64,000 bases of DNA from PALSA-1316 sp964499365 (GCA_964499365.1 CAZCKU010000001.1:62001-126000), one strand, 5' to 3'; shown: positions 16,031 to 25,401, counted from the stretch's first letter. Made by a program: numbers and translations. Notes: a model not told the origin generated them from the sequence alone.

Positions 16031-18199
16031 ATGATGAGCGATGCAGCTATCAGTGTAGTCAATCTTAGCAAAAAATACCACCTCTACGACAGCCCCAAAC
16101 ATCGGCTTAAGGAGGCACTGCATCCTTTTCGAAAAAAATATCATCGCGATTTTTGGGCGCTTCATAATGTTTCTTTCGAGGTGAAAAAAGGCGAAAGTCT
16201 TGGGATAATCGGGAAAAACGGAAGCGGTAAATCGACGCTTCTCCAGTTAATTTGCGGTATATTGCATCCTACGACAGGAGATGTTCGCGTAAATGGCAAA
16301 ATAGCGGCTTTGCTTGAGCTCGGTGCGGGCTTTAACCCCGAGCTTACTGGAAGGGAAAATGTTCATATTAACAGCGCGCTGATGGGTTATTCGCGTGAAG
16401 AAATTGAGTTGCGGCTCCGCACGATTGAGGAGTTTGCGGACATTGGAGAGTTTATTGAACAGCCCGTCAAGACATATTCCAGCGGTATGTTTGTGAGGCT
16501 TGCTTTTGCCTCTGCTGCCAGCCTCGATCCTGACATCTTAGTTATTGATGAGGCTTTGGCAGTTGGGGATGTCTTCTTTCGGCAAAAGTGCTATCAGCGT
16601 TTTGAGGATCTCCGAGCGAAGGGGGTAACTATAATTCTTGTGTCGCACGCTATGACCGAAGTTGCTGAATTTTGCGACCGGGTATTGCTTTTTGACCGAG
16701 GTTCTCTGAATTTTGCGGGCAATGCGTCGGAAGCAGTAAAACGTTATTATTTGATAGAGCAACAGTTACGCAAGATCGGGTTTTCGGGTAGGGAGAACAT
16801 TGCTAAGTCTGACAACCGCACCGATAATATCACTCAGTTCGAGAATGCTTGCGATAGCCTGACCCACCCCCCGCTGGAGTCATTTATCGATATTTCTAAT
16901 ATTGCTGCCGTTTCAAATGGATGGGCAAGATGTACTGGAGTTGCCCTATGTAATGAAAGGGGTGAACCATGCTATATCTTCGAACAGGGTGAGCGAGCCT
17001 TCTTTTATTTTGAGTTTGTGTTGCTTCATGACATAGAAGTGCCGATGGCCGGAGTTGTTATTAAAAACGAAAAGAATATCATTGTGCATGGGAAAAGCAG
17101 TCTTGAGTATGGTTCTTCGGTTCCCTCGCATATCAGAAGCGGTAACAGAGTCTGCTTCCTTCAGGAAATAGAACTCCGGGTGGCTGCTGGCGAATATACC
17201 TTTGACGTTGGTCTTTCAATCATGCCTGAAGAAGCTTATGCTAATCGCTCGATGTTTCATTACGCAGCCCTTAGAACAAGGTTTCTACGGATATGCAGTT
17301 TGTCGAATGTCGGAAGTTTTACTGTCATATTGCGGAGTACTTATGAAGATGTTCAATTGATGCATCACGGATTATGCGATTTGCCCGGGCGATGTTCGGT
17401 GTCTTTGAAATCGGACAATGCAATTGATGAGTTTGTGGAGCAAAAGGAGCCCTGCAGATCGTCTGCCATTCGTGCTGGTGTGTCCCCGGCCGTTTTTCAT
17501 ATTACTCACTGGAAAGCAGGTTCGCAATGGATTTATGCAATATTATCTGGCTGCGCTCCGGAACTGATAGTCACACCCCGAATAGGTTCAGCGCATTTCA
17601 CTGATGAACCCCTGCGTGAGGGATTTGTTTATCCGACTCTTTACTTGACGAAGGAGCAGTTTTACAGTGTTGAACTACCTGCATCCTGGAAATGTTTTAT
17701 AGTGATGCGAGATTTGAGGGATACGCTGATTTCTGCATATTTTAGCATGTTATATAGTCATGCAGTCATTTCACCTGTGATAAGCCAGTCCCGGTGCCGT
17801 CTTCAAGGTCTGAGTCTAACCGAGGGCCTGATCTACATGATTGATGAATGGCTGCCGCAATGTGCCCTGATACAGCAATCGTGGCTGAAAAGCGGTGAAT
17901 TGATTGTGAGGTATGAGGACCTGCTTTCCGATGATCTTAAACTGTTGGAGCACATTTTGATCGACTGCTGCAGACTCCCTGTGTCAGTGGAACGACTGAA
18001 GGAAGTAGTCCTTGCGAACCGATTTGAGTCGGTAACCGGGGGGAGACAAAGGGGTATTGAGGATCAGTCAGCACATGAACGCAAGGGGATTGCAGGCGAT
18101 TGGCGTGAACATTTCACTGCTCCGGTGAAAAAATCTTTTAAACTCCGTTTTGGGGATTTACTGATTGCAGCCGGGTATGAGCGAGATAACTCGTGGTAA
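16031..18199 (+). CDS. Polysaccharide-export ABC ATPase (Wzt-like) fused to a C-terminal sulfotransferase domain
   Basis: This single 722 aa frame has three parts. The ABC ATPase (residues about 5-245) has Walker A GKNGSGKST (61-69), signature YSSGM (149-153), Walker B ILVIDE (169-174), and His206. A Wzt-type beta-sandwich region (about 285-440) has motifs such as GVALCNERGEP and LRVAAGEYTFDVGLS. A PAPS-dependent sulfotransferase (about 485-722) has a 5'-phosphosulfate loop HWKAGSQW (493-500), 3'-phosphate motif RDLRDTLIS (560-568) and the C-terminal ERKGIAGDWREHF (683-695). A usual Wzt is about 250-470 aa. The sulfotransferase half resembles the next gene, including the AGYE...W ending. It probably couples sulfation of the chain to its recognition and export (inference). 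Confidence 0.93.
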   Translation: MMSDAAISVVNLSKKYHLYDSPKHRLKEALHPFRKKYHRDFWALHNVSFEVKKGESLGIIGKNGSGKSTLLQLICGILHPTTGDVRVNGKIAALLELGAGFNPELTGRENVHINSALMGYSREEIELRLRTIEEFADIGEFIEQPVKTYSSGMFVRLAFASAASLDPDILVIDEALAVGDVFFRQKCYQRFEDLRAKGVTIILVSHAMTEVAEFCDRVLLFDRGSLNFAGNASEAVKRYYLIEQQLRKIGFSGRENIAKSDNRTDNITQFENACDSLTHPPLESFIDISNIAAVSNGWARCTGVALCNERGEPCYIFEQGERAFFYFEFVLLHDIEVPMAGVVIKNEKNIIVHGKSSLEYGSSVPSHIRSGNRVCFLQEIELRVAAGEYTFDVGLSIMPEEAYANRSMFHYAALRTRFLRICSLSNVGSFTVILRSTYEDVQLMHHGLCDLPGRCSVSLKSDNAIDEFVEQKEPCRSSAIRAGVSPAVFHITHWKAGSQWIYAILSGCAPELIVTPRIGSAHFTDEPLREGFVYPTLYLTKEQFYSVELPASWKCFIVMRDLRDTLISAYFSMLYSHAVISPVISQSRCRLQGLSLTEGLIYMIDEWLPQCALIQQSWLKSGELIVRYEDLLSDDLKLLEHILIDCCRLPVSVERLKEVVLANRFESVTGGRQRGIEDQSAHERKGIAGDWREHFTAPVKKSFKLRFGDLLIAAGYERDNSW

Positions 18200-18212
18200 T
18201 GGAGAAGATAGA

Positions 18213-18917
18213 GTGAGGATTGTTGTTGCAGAATTTCCTAAATCCGGAGGATCGTGGCTTGTCAGCATGCTTGCTAAGTCATTGTCAGTACAAGCGCGTG
18301 ATATATATGTAGATGACGGGTTTAAACTGTTTGACATAACTAACCACCCATGGTACAAAGGCTCCGATTCCTATGGATTGACTGAATCGTGTGTCATTAA
18401 AAGCCATGAATTGCCGGATTCTGCATTGCATAACTTTCCGGCTCAATATATACACTTGATGCGTGACGGACGCGATGTCATAGTTTCAAAGTTTTTTTTT
18501 GAAAAAGAGTTTTGTGTGAATAATGGAATATTGCCAAGTTTTGACATGACTTTTGATGAGTATGTAGAGAAAACGTCATTAGAGTGGGGTAATTATGTAG
18601 CAAAATGGCTGAAAGAGTCAGCCATCATTTGCAAGTATGAAGATTTATTGGAGGATCCTCTTTTAACTCTTGGACAATTATGCTCGTCGGTGGGTATACA
18701 AGTTTCAACAGATTTGCTGGAAGATTGTATTAAAGCCTACTCGAGGGAGAATTTTAGAAAAGTGTTGAATGATACCTTTAAGTACAACACCTTTGTTCGT
18801 AAAGGTATTAAAGGAGACTGGAAGAATCATTTCAGTGAAAGGCACAAAGAGGTAGTCAAGAAAAATGCTGGTGACGTGCTAATAATGGCCGGGTATGAAG
18901 AAAATCATGATTGGTAA
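18213..18917 (+). CDS. PAPS-dependent sulfotransferase
   Basis: The 234 aa cytosolic sulfotransferase has the 5'-phosphosulfate loop PKSGGSWL (residues 9-16), the 3'-phosphate motif RDGRDVIVS (84-92) and RKGIKGDWKNHFS near the C-terminus. The GTG at 18213 is chosen because ggag sits eight bases upstream and the family alignment begins there; a longer reading from 18165 or 18177 would overlap the previous gene. It is a close relative of the sulfotransferase domain fused to the preceding ABC ATPase (both end AGYE....W), which suggests local duplication with one copy fused. The acceptor is presumably the polysaccharide. It is markedly AT-rich. Confidence 0.92.
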   Translation: MRIVVAEFPKSGGSWLVSMLAKSLSVQARDIYVDDGFKLFDITNHPWYKGSDSYGLTESCVIKSHELPDSALHNFPAQYIHLMRDGRDVIVSKFFFEKEFCVNNGILPSFDMTFDEYVEKTSLEWGNYVAKWLKESAIICKYEDLLEDPLLTLGQLCSSVGIQVSTDLLEDCIKAYSRENFRKVLNDTFKYNTFVRKGIKGDWKNHFSERHKEVVKKNAGDVLIMAGYEENHDW

Positions 18918-19039
18918 ATCACCGAAAATTCAAGCGCAGAGATATCTCTAATGAATTGTCAATATTCGCATGTAAAAAAGCAGAAATTCATATTGAAGAA
19001 AAGTGGTGGAATGTTGTCATTGTGGCAGGAGTGAATCGG

Positions 19040-19894
19040 ATGATAGATCGAATTCAAGAACGACGAATACCTGTAAAAACAATATCTGCTGCGGAAGTCA
19101 TGACCGCCTATCGGATTTTGGCTGGGTTCTATCCGCATATACCATCCATGATAATTTGGCGGGCTTGGGAATATGCTGCCTATAAGGGATATACATTGGC
19201 TGAGCCGGTGCTGGATTTGGGATGTGGCGACGGTCGCTTTTTCAGGTTGTTGTGGCCGGGAATCTCTGATGTGGTTGGGATAGATGCAGACCCGTTTGTG
19301 GTCGAGCAGGCAAAAGGGGCCGGGCTGTATAAGGCGGTCCACCTTTGCAGCGCAGACAAGCTTCCCGTGCAGCCCGCGTCTTTTTCAACCGTATTTGCTA
19401 ATTGTTCGCTTGAGCATATGAACAATATAGGTGACGTAATTGGTGAAGTCTCAAGATGCCTGCGTCCCGACGGAGCTTTTGTGCTCAGTGTTGTGACAAA
19501 TTACTGGAGCGAAATGGACATTCTTTCCGACCTGATAAGCTTGGGAGGTGCAACCGAGCTTGCTGATTCGTTGCGTCGTCGATATATTGAGTATCACAAT
19601 CTCGTTAATCCTTTTTCTATTGATAAGTGGATAGCAATACTCGAGGCGGATGGTTTTGCCGTGACCGAATATTGTCCGATAGTTCCCAAAATGACAGGAA
19701 AGTTTTTCATGTTTCTTGATCACCTCTGGCATGTTCAGTCTTCTGGTGGAGAATTTGGTTCTGTGCTTTATAAAGAATTGAGGAGCATGGAAAAGTTTAA
19801 CGAGCAATTCTGCGCGGTGCTCGATGCCGTATTAGGCATGGAGGATAATTCAGATATGTATTTGGGTGTTGTCATTCATGCGGTGCGACAGTGA
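19040..19894 (+). CDS. Class I SAM-dependent methyltransferase
   Basis: The 284 aa protein is read from the ATG at 19040, which has aggag eight bases upstream; the frame is open from 18911, but that part has no resemblance to anything and lacks a ribosome site. The Rossmann motif I is LDLGCGDGRFF, the acidic motif II is VGIDAD, and the motif IV region is FANCSLEHMNNI, as in Methyltransf_11 enzymes. It sits between sulfotransferase and other methyltransferase genes, so O-methylation of a sugar or chain-end capping is plausible. The substrate is not determinable. Confidence 0.88.
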   Translation: MIDRIQERRIPVKTISAAEVMTAYRILAGFYPHIPSMIIWRAWEYAAYKGYTLAEPVLDLGCGDGRFFRLLWPGISDVVGIDADPFVVEQAKGAGLYKAVHLCSADKLPVQPASFSTVFANCSLEHMNNIGDVIGEVSRCLRPDGAFVLSVVTNYWSEMDILSDLISLGGATELADSLRRRYIEYHNLVNPFSIDKWIAILEADGFAVTEYCPIVPKMTGKFFMFLDHLWHVQSSGGEFGSVLYKELRSMEKFNEQFCAVLDAVLGMEDNSDMYLGVVIHAVRQ

Positions 19895-20030
19895 ATGGAA
19901 AATGGCCAATGAACCAACAAGTTGTTGCGGCGATTCCGGGAGTAGCACGAGAAGTTCTCTTCTGGAGGGTTTTTGCCGGGGTGAATCGGATTGGCATAAT
20001 GGACCGGTTGAGAACAACTTGCTTTAGACC

Positions 20031-21221
20031 ATGACGACTCCGGAACACATAACGAGAATATGTTGGTGTGGGGCATTGCCACGCGAACAATACTCTGATC
20101 GGTATTTTGTCTGTGAAAACTGTGGCACACTGGTTTCAATAGTCCCCCCCCCGTGCGATATTGAGAAGGTCAATGATGAAGAGAAGGACTTTTACGGTAA
20201 AAACTACCATTTAAAGTATACGGTAGAAAAATATGGGTTTCCCACAATAGAATCGCGCGCCCGGGCTGAGTTGCCTGAGCGGTGTCTTTACTGGCTTCGA
20301 ACTTTGTTGAGATATAAGCTACCTCCTGCCAGAGTATTAGAGCTTGGCAGCTCACATGGCGGATTCACTGCTATGATGCGATGGGCAGGATATGATGCAA
20401 CCGGCCTTGAGCTCAGCCGCTGGATGGCAAATTTTGCGGAAGAGGTATTTGGCGTTTCAATGCTTGTCGGACCGGTAGAGAATCAGGGCTTAGAACCGGG
20501 GACATTCGATATCATTGTAATGATGGATGTGCTGGAGCATTTAGCTGATCCACTAAAGACTTTACAATTATGCCGTGACCTTCTGCGAAGTGACGGACTG
20601 TTGCTTATTCAAACGCCGTGTTACCCTGAGAATACTTCATATGATCAACTTGTGCAGGGATGCCACGCTTTTCAAAAAATGTTGATTGATGAACATTTCT
20701 ATTTGTTCAGTGAACGATCCGTGCATAGATTAATGAACACCGTGGGTATGACTGATGTGAGATTTGAGAAGGCTATCTTTTCCGAATATGATATGTTCAT
20801 CGTGGCAGGCAAAACTGCGTTAGCTGTTCGAGAGTCAACAGAAATATCGGGTGCCCTGTCATCCAATCCTGGAAGTAGATTGATTTTGGCGATGCTAGAC
20901 CTTGATGACTCCCGGAGAACGCTGGCGGAGGCGCTTAATGATTGTGAGGGTGACCGAGCGGCACGCCTGGAGGTTATTCACCGGCAGGAGCAGACATTTT
21001 CGGAACGCCTTCGTGCAAGCGAGGCAGATAGGGCTGCCCGTCTTGAAGTGATCAGACAGCAGGGCGAAGTGATCAGTCAGATGGAAATGATGCAGCGTGA
21101 CCTTGTCAGGGAATTGGACGAAATAAAGAACTCGAAGGCCTGGAAGATGACCGAGCCCCTCAGACAGCTTGGACGCCGCGTTAGTGACAGTGATGAAAAG
21201 TCCGGTGAGGATATACAATGA
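20031..21221 (+). CDS. SAM-dependent methyltransferase with zinc-finger-like N-terminus and C-terminal coiled coil
   Basis: The 396 aa protein starts with a Cys cluster (C11, C13, C28, C31) resembling the zinc-binding head of C-methyltransferases. The methyltransferase core is about residues 85-260 (LELGSSHGGF, GLELS, MMDVLEHLADP). Residues about 285-396 form a coiled coil containing a duplicated segment (DRAARLEVI occurs twice, about 28 residues apart) and end with NSKAWKMTEPLRQLGRRV, the kind of Ser-x-x-Trp/PLR tail found on many O-antigen glycosyltransferases. The coiled coil may set chain length, as in WbdD-type capping enzymes, or only mediate assembly (inference). Confidence 0.86.
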   Translation: MTTPEHITRICWCGALPREQYSDRYFVCENCGTLVSIVPPPCDIEKVNDEEKDFYGKNYHLKYTVEKYGFPTIESRARAELPERCLYWLRTLLRYKLPPARVLELGSSHGGFTAMMRWAGYDATGLELSRWMANFAEEVFGVSMLVGPVENQGLEPGTFDIIVMMDVLEHLADPLKTLQLCRDLLRSDGLLLIQTPCYPENTSYDQLVQGCHAFQKMLIDEHFYLFSERSVHRLMNTVGMTDVRFEKAIFSEYDMFIVAGKTALAVRESTEISGALSSNPGSRLILAMLDLDDSRRTLAEALNDCEGDRAARLEVIHRQEQTFSERLRASEADRAARLEVIRQQGEVISQMEMMQRDLVRELDEIKNSKAWKMTEPLRQLGRRVSDSDEKSGEDIQ

Positions 21222-21260
21222 CGTTTTCGCTGACGATGGTTTGATAGTTTGGGGAAGAAA

Positions 21261-22289
21261 GTGAGAAAGAAGGTCGCATTCATTGATCACTCGTTCCACC
21301 AGAAGTCTACGGCTACTTTTTTTCTGATGGACATGCTCAGGGAAGAACATGATGTCGAGATCTTCTGGGACGAATCATGGAGAAACGGCCGGCGCGTTGA
21401 CATCTCGCGCCTGGGACTCAGGGGTTTCGATACGCTTATTCTCTTTCAGTTGATTGATAGATATTCGCCTGCAGAATTGAAACACAGCGGATGCAGGAAT
21501 ATAGTCCTCATTCCCATGTATGATCACAGTGGCGGATGGTCGGACCGGTATTGGTTGCGGTACCGTGATTTTAAGGTGGTCAATTTTTCCAGGACAATCC
21601 ATGAACAGCTGCAGCGGCTGGAGATGCAGACGAAATATTTTCAATACTATCTGCGTCCGGAGCAAAAGGCCTCTGCCCGTGACAGTATGAACGATGGGCT
21701 TCATGGTTTCTTCTGGCAGAGAACGGATGGCATAACCTGGGAACATATTCGTATGTTAATCGAGGGGGCTGACTTCAGATCATTTCACCTCCATCTCGCC
21801 GTCGATCCGCCGGGGTACAAAAGAGTCATGCCGACAGATGAAGAAATCAGGAGGTATAACATTACCGTCTCAGAATGGTTTGATGCCCGCGAGGACTATT
21901 TCCGTGCAGCATCCCGGGCGAATGTTTTCTTTGCCCCGAGGCTGTACGAAGGGATCGGCATGTCCTTTGTCGAAGCCATGGCGCTCGGGAAGTTTGTTGT
22001 GGCTCCGGATCATCCTACCATGAATGAGTATATTGTGCGTGGGATAAACGGGCTTCTTTACAATCCCACTGACCTGCGTCCGCTGGCATTCCCTCCGGCA
22101 GAGGCCATGTCGGCAGCTGTGTGGCAATATGCGGCTGACGGATACAGTCGCTGGCTTGCCCAGTGTGCTGAACTCCTTGATTATATTTTTTCTGACATGC
22201 CGGGCAAAAGTCGCTGGACCTCTTGGTCGACTGTTGCCGCAGCGGCCCTGAGCCGCACGGCTGCAAGGTTGAAGGTCAATTCGAAATGA
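21261..22289 (+). CDS. Glycosyltransferase, GT4-like
   Basis: The 342 aa protein has an unusual acceptor half (VAFIDHSFHQKSTATFF) and a recognisable GT-B donor end: YEGIGMSFVEAMALGKFVVAPDHPTMNEY, here given as a family motif for the E-x7-E donor-binding pattern. The GTG at 21261 follows ggggaag and is preferred; a TTG at 21249 is possible. It lies between two methyltransferase genes in the polysaccharide locus, with gaps under 40 bases, so it is cotranscribed. Donor and linkage are unknown. Confidence 0.82.
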   Translation: MRKKVAFIDHSFHQKSTATFFLMDMLREEHDVEIFWDESWRNGRRVDISRLGLRGFDTLILFQLIDRYSPAELKHSGCRNIVLIPMYDHSGGWSDRYWLRYRDFKVVNFSRTIHEQLQRLEMQTKYFQYYLRPEQKASARDSMNDGLHGFFWQRTDGITWEHIRMLIEGADFRSFHLHLAVDPPGYKRVMPTDEEIRRYNITVSEWFDAREDYFRAASRANVFFAPRLYEGIGMSFVEAMALGKFVVAPDHPTMNEYIVRGINGLLYNPTDLRPLAFPPAEAMSAAVWQYAADGYSRWLAQCAELLDYIFSDMPGKSRWTSWSTVAAAALSRTAARLKVNSK

Positions 22290-22305
22290 GCGGAATACAG
22301 GACTG

Positions 22306-23160
22306 ATGGCATACACCTATAAGCCTGACAATCTGGGGAATGATTTCCAGCAGTGTTTAAGCATACTGCAGGGGCAGTACAACGTGGTGAGCGGGTTTGT
22401 AAACCACATAGACGCTGCAAGTGTTGCGGTCGTGAAGCGCAGGATCCGTCACTATGCGACGCTTGAGGAAGTAACGGTCTCTCCTCAGCAATATCAGGAG
22501 TACAGAATTGCGGCCGGCTATGAGACCTCCTATCCGGACTATTATTCATCTAATCTGTACGAAAAAAGCTTTGAGCACTACATTGCCTTTCGTTTCCTCA
22601 ATCTGCGGAAAGGGGATGTCTTTATCGACATTGCCAGTGAAGGGAGCCCTATCCCGGACATTTTCTCCTCGCTTTCCGGTTGTCTCAGCTATCGGCAGGA
22701 TATCATGTATCCCGAGGGAATTTCAGGTAATCAGATCGGGGGGGATGCTACGCGTATGCCCGTGGCCGACAACTTTGCCGACAAGATTGCATTGACCTGT
22801 TCGCTCGAACACTTTGAAGGAACCGGAGATATTGACGTGTTTCGTGAAATCGGCAGGGTTCTGAAAAAAGGTGGTGTAGTAAGTGTTGTACCGCTCTACA
22901 TGTATGAAATTCCCGCGAACCAGACTGACCCATTGATAAGCGCGTGTAATAATGTTGTCTTTGACGATCAGGCAACGGTGTATTGCACTGAGGGATGGGC
23001 GAACAGATTTGCGAGATTTTATAGTGCCGAAAGTCTTTACTTCAGAATACTGAAACCGTACGAAGACATGTTTACCTTCAGAATACTTTATTTTACGAAT
23101 GTTTCTGCAATTCATGATAGTGTGTATGCGCGCTTTGCCCTCCTGGCGATGCGCAAATAG
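22306..23160 (+). CDS. Predicted class I SAM-dependent methyltransferase, divergent
   Basis: This 284 aa protein has a weak motif I (DVFIDIASEGSPIPD) instead of a canonical GxGxG loop, but a good motif IV (KIALTCSLEHFEG), then IGRVLKKGGVVSVVPLY, as in Methyltransf_11 enzymes. The N-terminal 90 residues (rich in Tyr and Arg) have no recognised domain. The degenerate SAM loop means activity is uncertain. The gene lies 16 bases after the GT4-like gene and 19 bases before the GT2 gene, inside the same transcription unit. Confidence 0.75.
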   Translation: MAYTYKPDNLGNDFQQCLSILQGQYNVVSGFVNHIDAASVAVVKRRIRHYATLEEVTVSPQQYQEYRIAAGYETSYPDYYSSNLYEKSFEHYIAFRFLNLRKGDVFIDIASEGSPIPDIFSSLSGCLSYRQDIMYPEGISGNQIGGDATRMPVADNFADKIALTCSLEHFEGTGDIDVFREIGRVLKKGGVVSVVPLYMYEIPANQTDPLISACNNVVFDDQATVYCTEGWANRFARFYSAESLYFRILKPYEDMFTFRILYFTNVSAIHDSVYARFALLAMRK

Positions 23161-23179
23161 CGATGGTGCCGGCAAACGC

Positions 23180-24067
23180 ATGAAGATCACCGTGGTGACC
23201 CCATCGTTCAATCAGGGCAAATATATCGAGGAAACCATCAGAAGTGTTCTTTCTCAGAAGGGCGACTTTCTGATCGATTATATTATAATGGATGGAGGGT
23301 CGACCGATGAATCCAGGGAAATCATCTCCCGATATGACCGGATGCTGGAATCCGGTGAATGGGAGATTCGCTGCGGAGGTATTGAGTACCGCTGGGTCAG
23401 CCGGAAAGATAAGGGGCAGGTTGATGCCATTATACAAGGGTTTGCCATGGCCCGCGGGGATATCCTGTGCTGGCTTAACTCCGACGACATCTACTACAGC
23501 AACGACGTGTTTTCGAAAGTGGTGTCCTTATTCGGGGAAAACGAAACTCTGGATATGCTGACTGCTGATGGATATTTTATAGATGAACAGGGGGGTAAGC
23601 TCGGGCTCCACCACGTTGACCGGCTCAATATCAAGGAATTGCTTTTTCTCGATTATCATATATTGCAACCGGCCACGTTTATTCGGTCGCGCATCTACAA
23701 TGCGGAGCTTCTCGATATGGCATACGTGTGCGCGTTTGATGCGGACTTTTTTATCGGGGTTCTCAGTTCGGGGGTCCTCTGCCATAAGACCGATGATGTG
23801 TTCGCCTGCTTCAGAATTTATCCGGGAATCAAGACGAACAGCCTCGCGGCTCTTCGGTACAGAGAGCAGATGCAGATTGCCTGGAAGTACTCAAAAAACA
23901 TAGCTTATTTCCTGATTTCAGCATGGTACCGGTATGTTGAAATTATCCTTCGCAAGAAATACGGAGGTCGCCGGTTCTATGCGTCTCTGTATAGAATTTC
24001 TTATAAAATATCCTACCGGCTGATAGCCGGGAAATCTTCGTATCGTCTATTCGGCAATAACACATGA
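23180..24067 (+). CDS. Glycosyltransferase family 2
   Basis: The 295 aa GT-A enzyme is read from the ATG at 23180 (MKITVVTPSFNQGKYI), where the family begins; the frame is open upstream to 23099 inside the previous gene. Motifs are SFNQGKYIEETIRSVL, IIMDGGSTDES, KGQVDAIIQGF and the metal site LNSDDIYY. The C-terminal 80 residues are basic and amphipathic, likely membrane-associated. It shares ATGA with the next gene, which indicates coupling. Confidence 0.92.
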   Translation: MKITVVTPSFNQGKYIEETIRSVLSQKGDFLIDYIIMDGGSTDESREIISRYDRMLESGEWEIRCGGIEYRWVSRKDKGQVDAIIQGFAMARGDILCWLNSDDIYYSNDVFSKVVSLFGENETLDMLTADGYFIDEQGGKLGLHHVDRLNIKELLFLDYHILQPATFIRSRIYNAELLDMAYVCAFDADFFIGVLSSGVLCHKTDDVFACFRIYPGIKTNSLAALRYREQMQIAWKYSKNIAYFLISAWYRYVEIILRKKYGGRRFYASLYRISYKISYRLIAGKSSYRLFGNNT

Positions 24068-25281
24068 AACAACAACCCGATCACGCCCGTTCGGTGCTTT
24101 CTGGCGGGGACTCAAAAAGGATTTTGATCGTGTATCCGCATAATTGTACCCTGCGGAACAGTGGTATTAATGCACGATACTATGAGTTGGCGAAGTATTT
24201 CACCAGGAGAGGGTTCCTCGTCGACCAGCTCGGACTGCAGGGTTTTGTTGATGAGTGGCCCGCCAGCAGGAATATCAACAATCGGGATATCCAGCTGGAG
24301 GAGCTTTTTCTCTACGATTTCCAGAAGGGTCTCAGGGAATTGTCCCTGACGGCCGGTCATTGGAAGAAAGTTATTTCCCGCTTTTTTTTTAAACGTCCCG
24401 GCCTCAAACATTGCGAACTGCCGGATTTTGCATTTAAGGGGATGAGGGAATATTTCGATATGATCGTAGGTAAACGACACTATGACTATATCCTGATCAG
24501 CTATGCGTATTGGGCAAATCTCATCGAGGACCGATCTTATCCGAATACGACGCTTGTGCTGGAAATCAGCGATTTTCTTACCCTGAATCTGTTTGATGCG
24601 GAAGATGGCCACGTTGATGTGGGGGCACTACTGAACGAGGAGCTTCGCAGAATTGATCTCTTTGACAGGGTTTTTTGTATCAATGAAGAGGAACTTCGTT
24701 TTTTTTCCCGTCTCTCAAAAAAACCAAAATACTTCTATGTGCCACATTTTATGGCTCAACCTGAAATTGACCGGAAAGAATTTGCCTATGATGTTTGTAT
24801 TGTGGCCTCGGATAATCAGCATAATATAAAAGGCATCAGGTGGTTCTATGATGAGATCATGCCGTTGCTATCTCCTCAGCTTCGTTATCTCGTCGTCGGC
24901 AAGATAAGCGCGCACTTGCCGCGGGCACTCGACAATGTGACCGTGATGCCGTATGCCGATGACCTGCGGAATGTGTATAATACATCCAGAATAGCCATCT
25001 GCCCTCTTCTGGGCGGGACGGGTATGAAGATTAAGGTGGTCGAGGCCCTCGCCCACGGAGTTCCGGTAGTTTGTACCAGCTTAGGGGTCATTGGGTTTGC
25101 TGACAGGCAGCTTTCGGGATGCAGCGTTGCGGACGAGGCCGCTGCTTTTGCGGGGCTTATTCTCAGGCTTACTGAAGACGGAGACTACTATCGCGAGCAG
25201 AGCGCCCTTGCCCGCAGGTGTTTCATGAGCAACTTTGAGCTTTCCCATGTACATGAAGTGCTCGACAAGGTCTTTGATTAG
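24064..25281 (+). CDS. Glycosyltransferase family 4 (group 1)
   Basis: The 405 aa GT-B enzyme has an N-terminal half starting ILIVYPHNCTLRNSG with an acceptor region (residues 25-200). The donor domain has DVCIVASDNQHNIKGI, the conserved CPLLGGTGMKIKVVEALAHGVPVV stretch (around residues 317-340) and a C-terminal helix, similar to capsule GT4 enzymes. The ATGA overlap with the GT2 gene shows translational coupling. It is followed by a 226-base gap that ends this run of genes. Confidence 0.9.
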   Translation: MKQQPDHARSVLSGGDSKRILIVYPHNCTLRNSGINARYYELAKYFTRRGFLVDQLGLQGFVDEWPASRNINNRDIQLEELFLYDFQKGLRELSLTAGHWKKVISRFFFKRPGLKHCELPDFAFKGMREYFDMIVGKRHYDYILISYAYWANLIEDRSYPNTTLVLEISDFLTLNLFDAEDGHVDVGALLNEELRRIDLFDRVFCINEEELRFFSRLSKKPKYFYVPHFMAQPEIDRKEFAYDVCIVASDNQHNIKGIRWFYDEIMPLLSPQLRYLVVGKISAHLPRALDNVTVMPYADDLRNVYNTSRIAICPLLGGTGMKIKVVEALAHGVPVVCTSLGVIGFADRQLSGCSVADEAAAFAGLILRLTEDGDYYREQSALARRCFMSNFELSHVHEVLDKVFD

Positions 25282-25401
25282 CCTTGCAGCTGGAAAAGCG
25301 GATCCTTTTCAACTTTCTCCTTGTCCCATTTGACTTTCTATCTATTGGGGGGCTTTGTCGGGATAGCATTGCGTGTAAACTTTGCCTTCTGCCTTTAGGA
25401 C

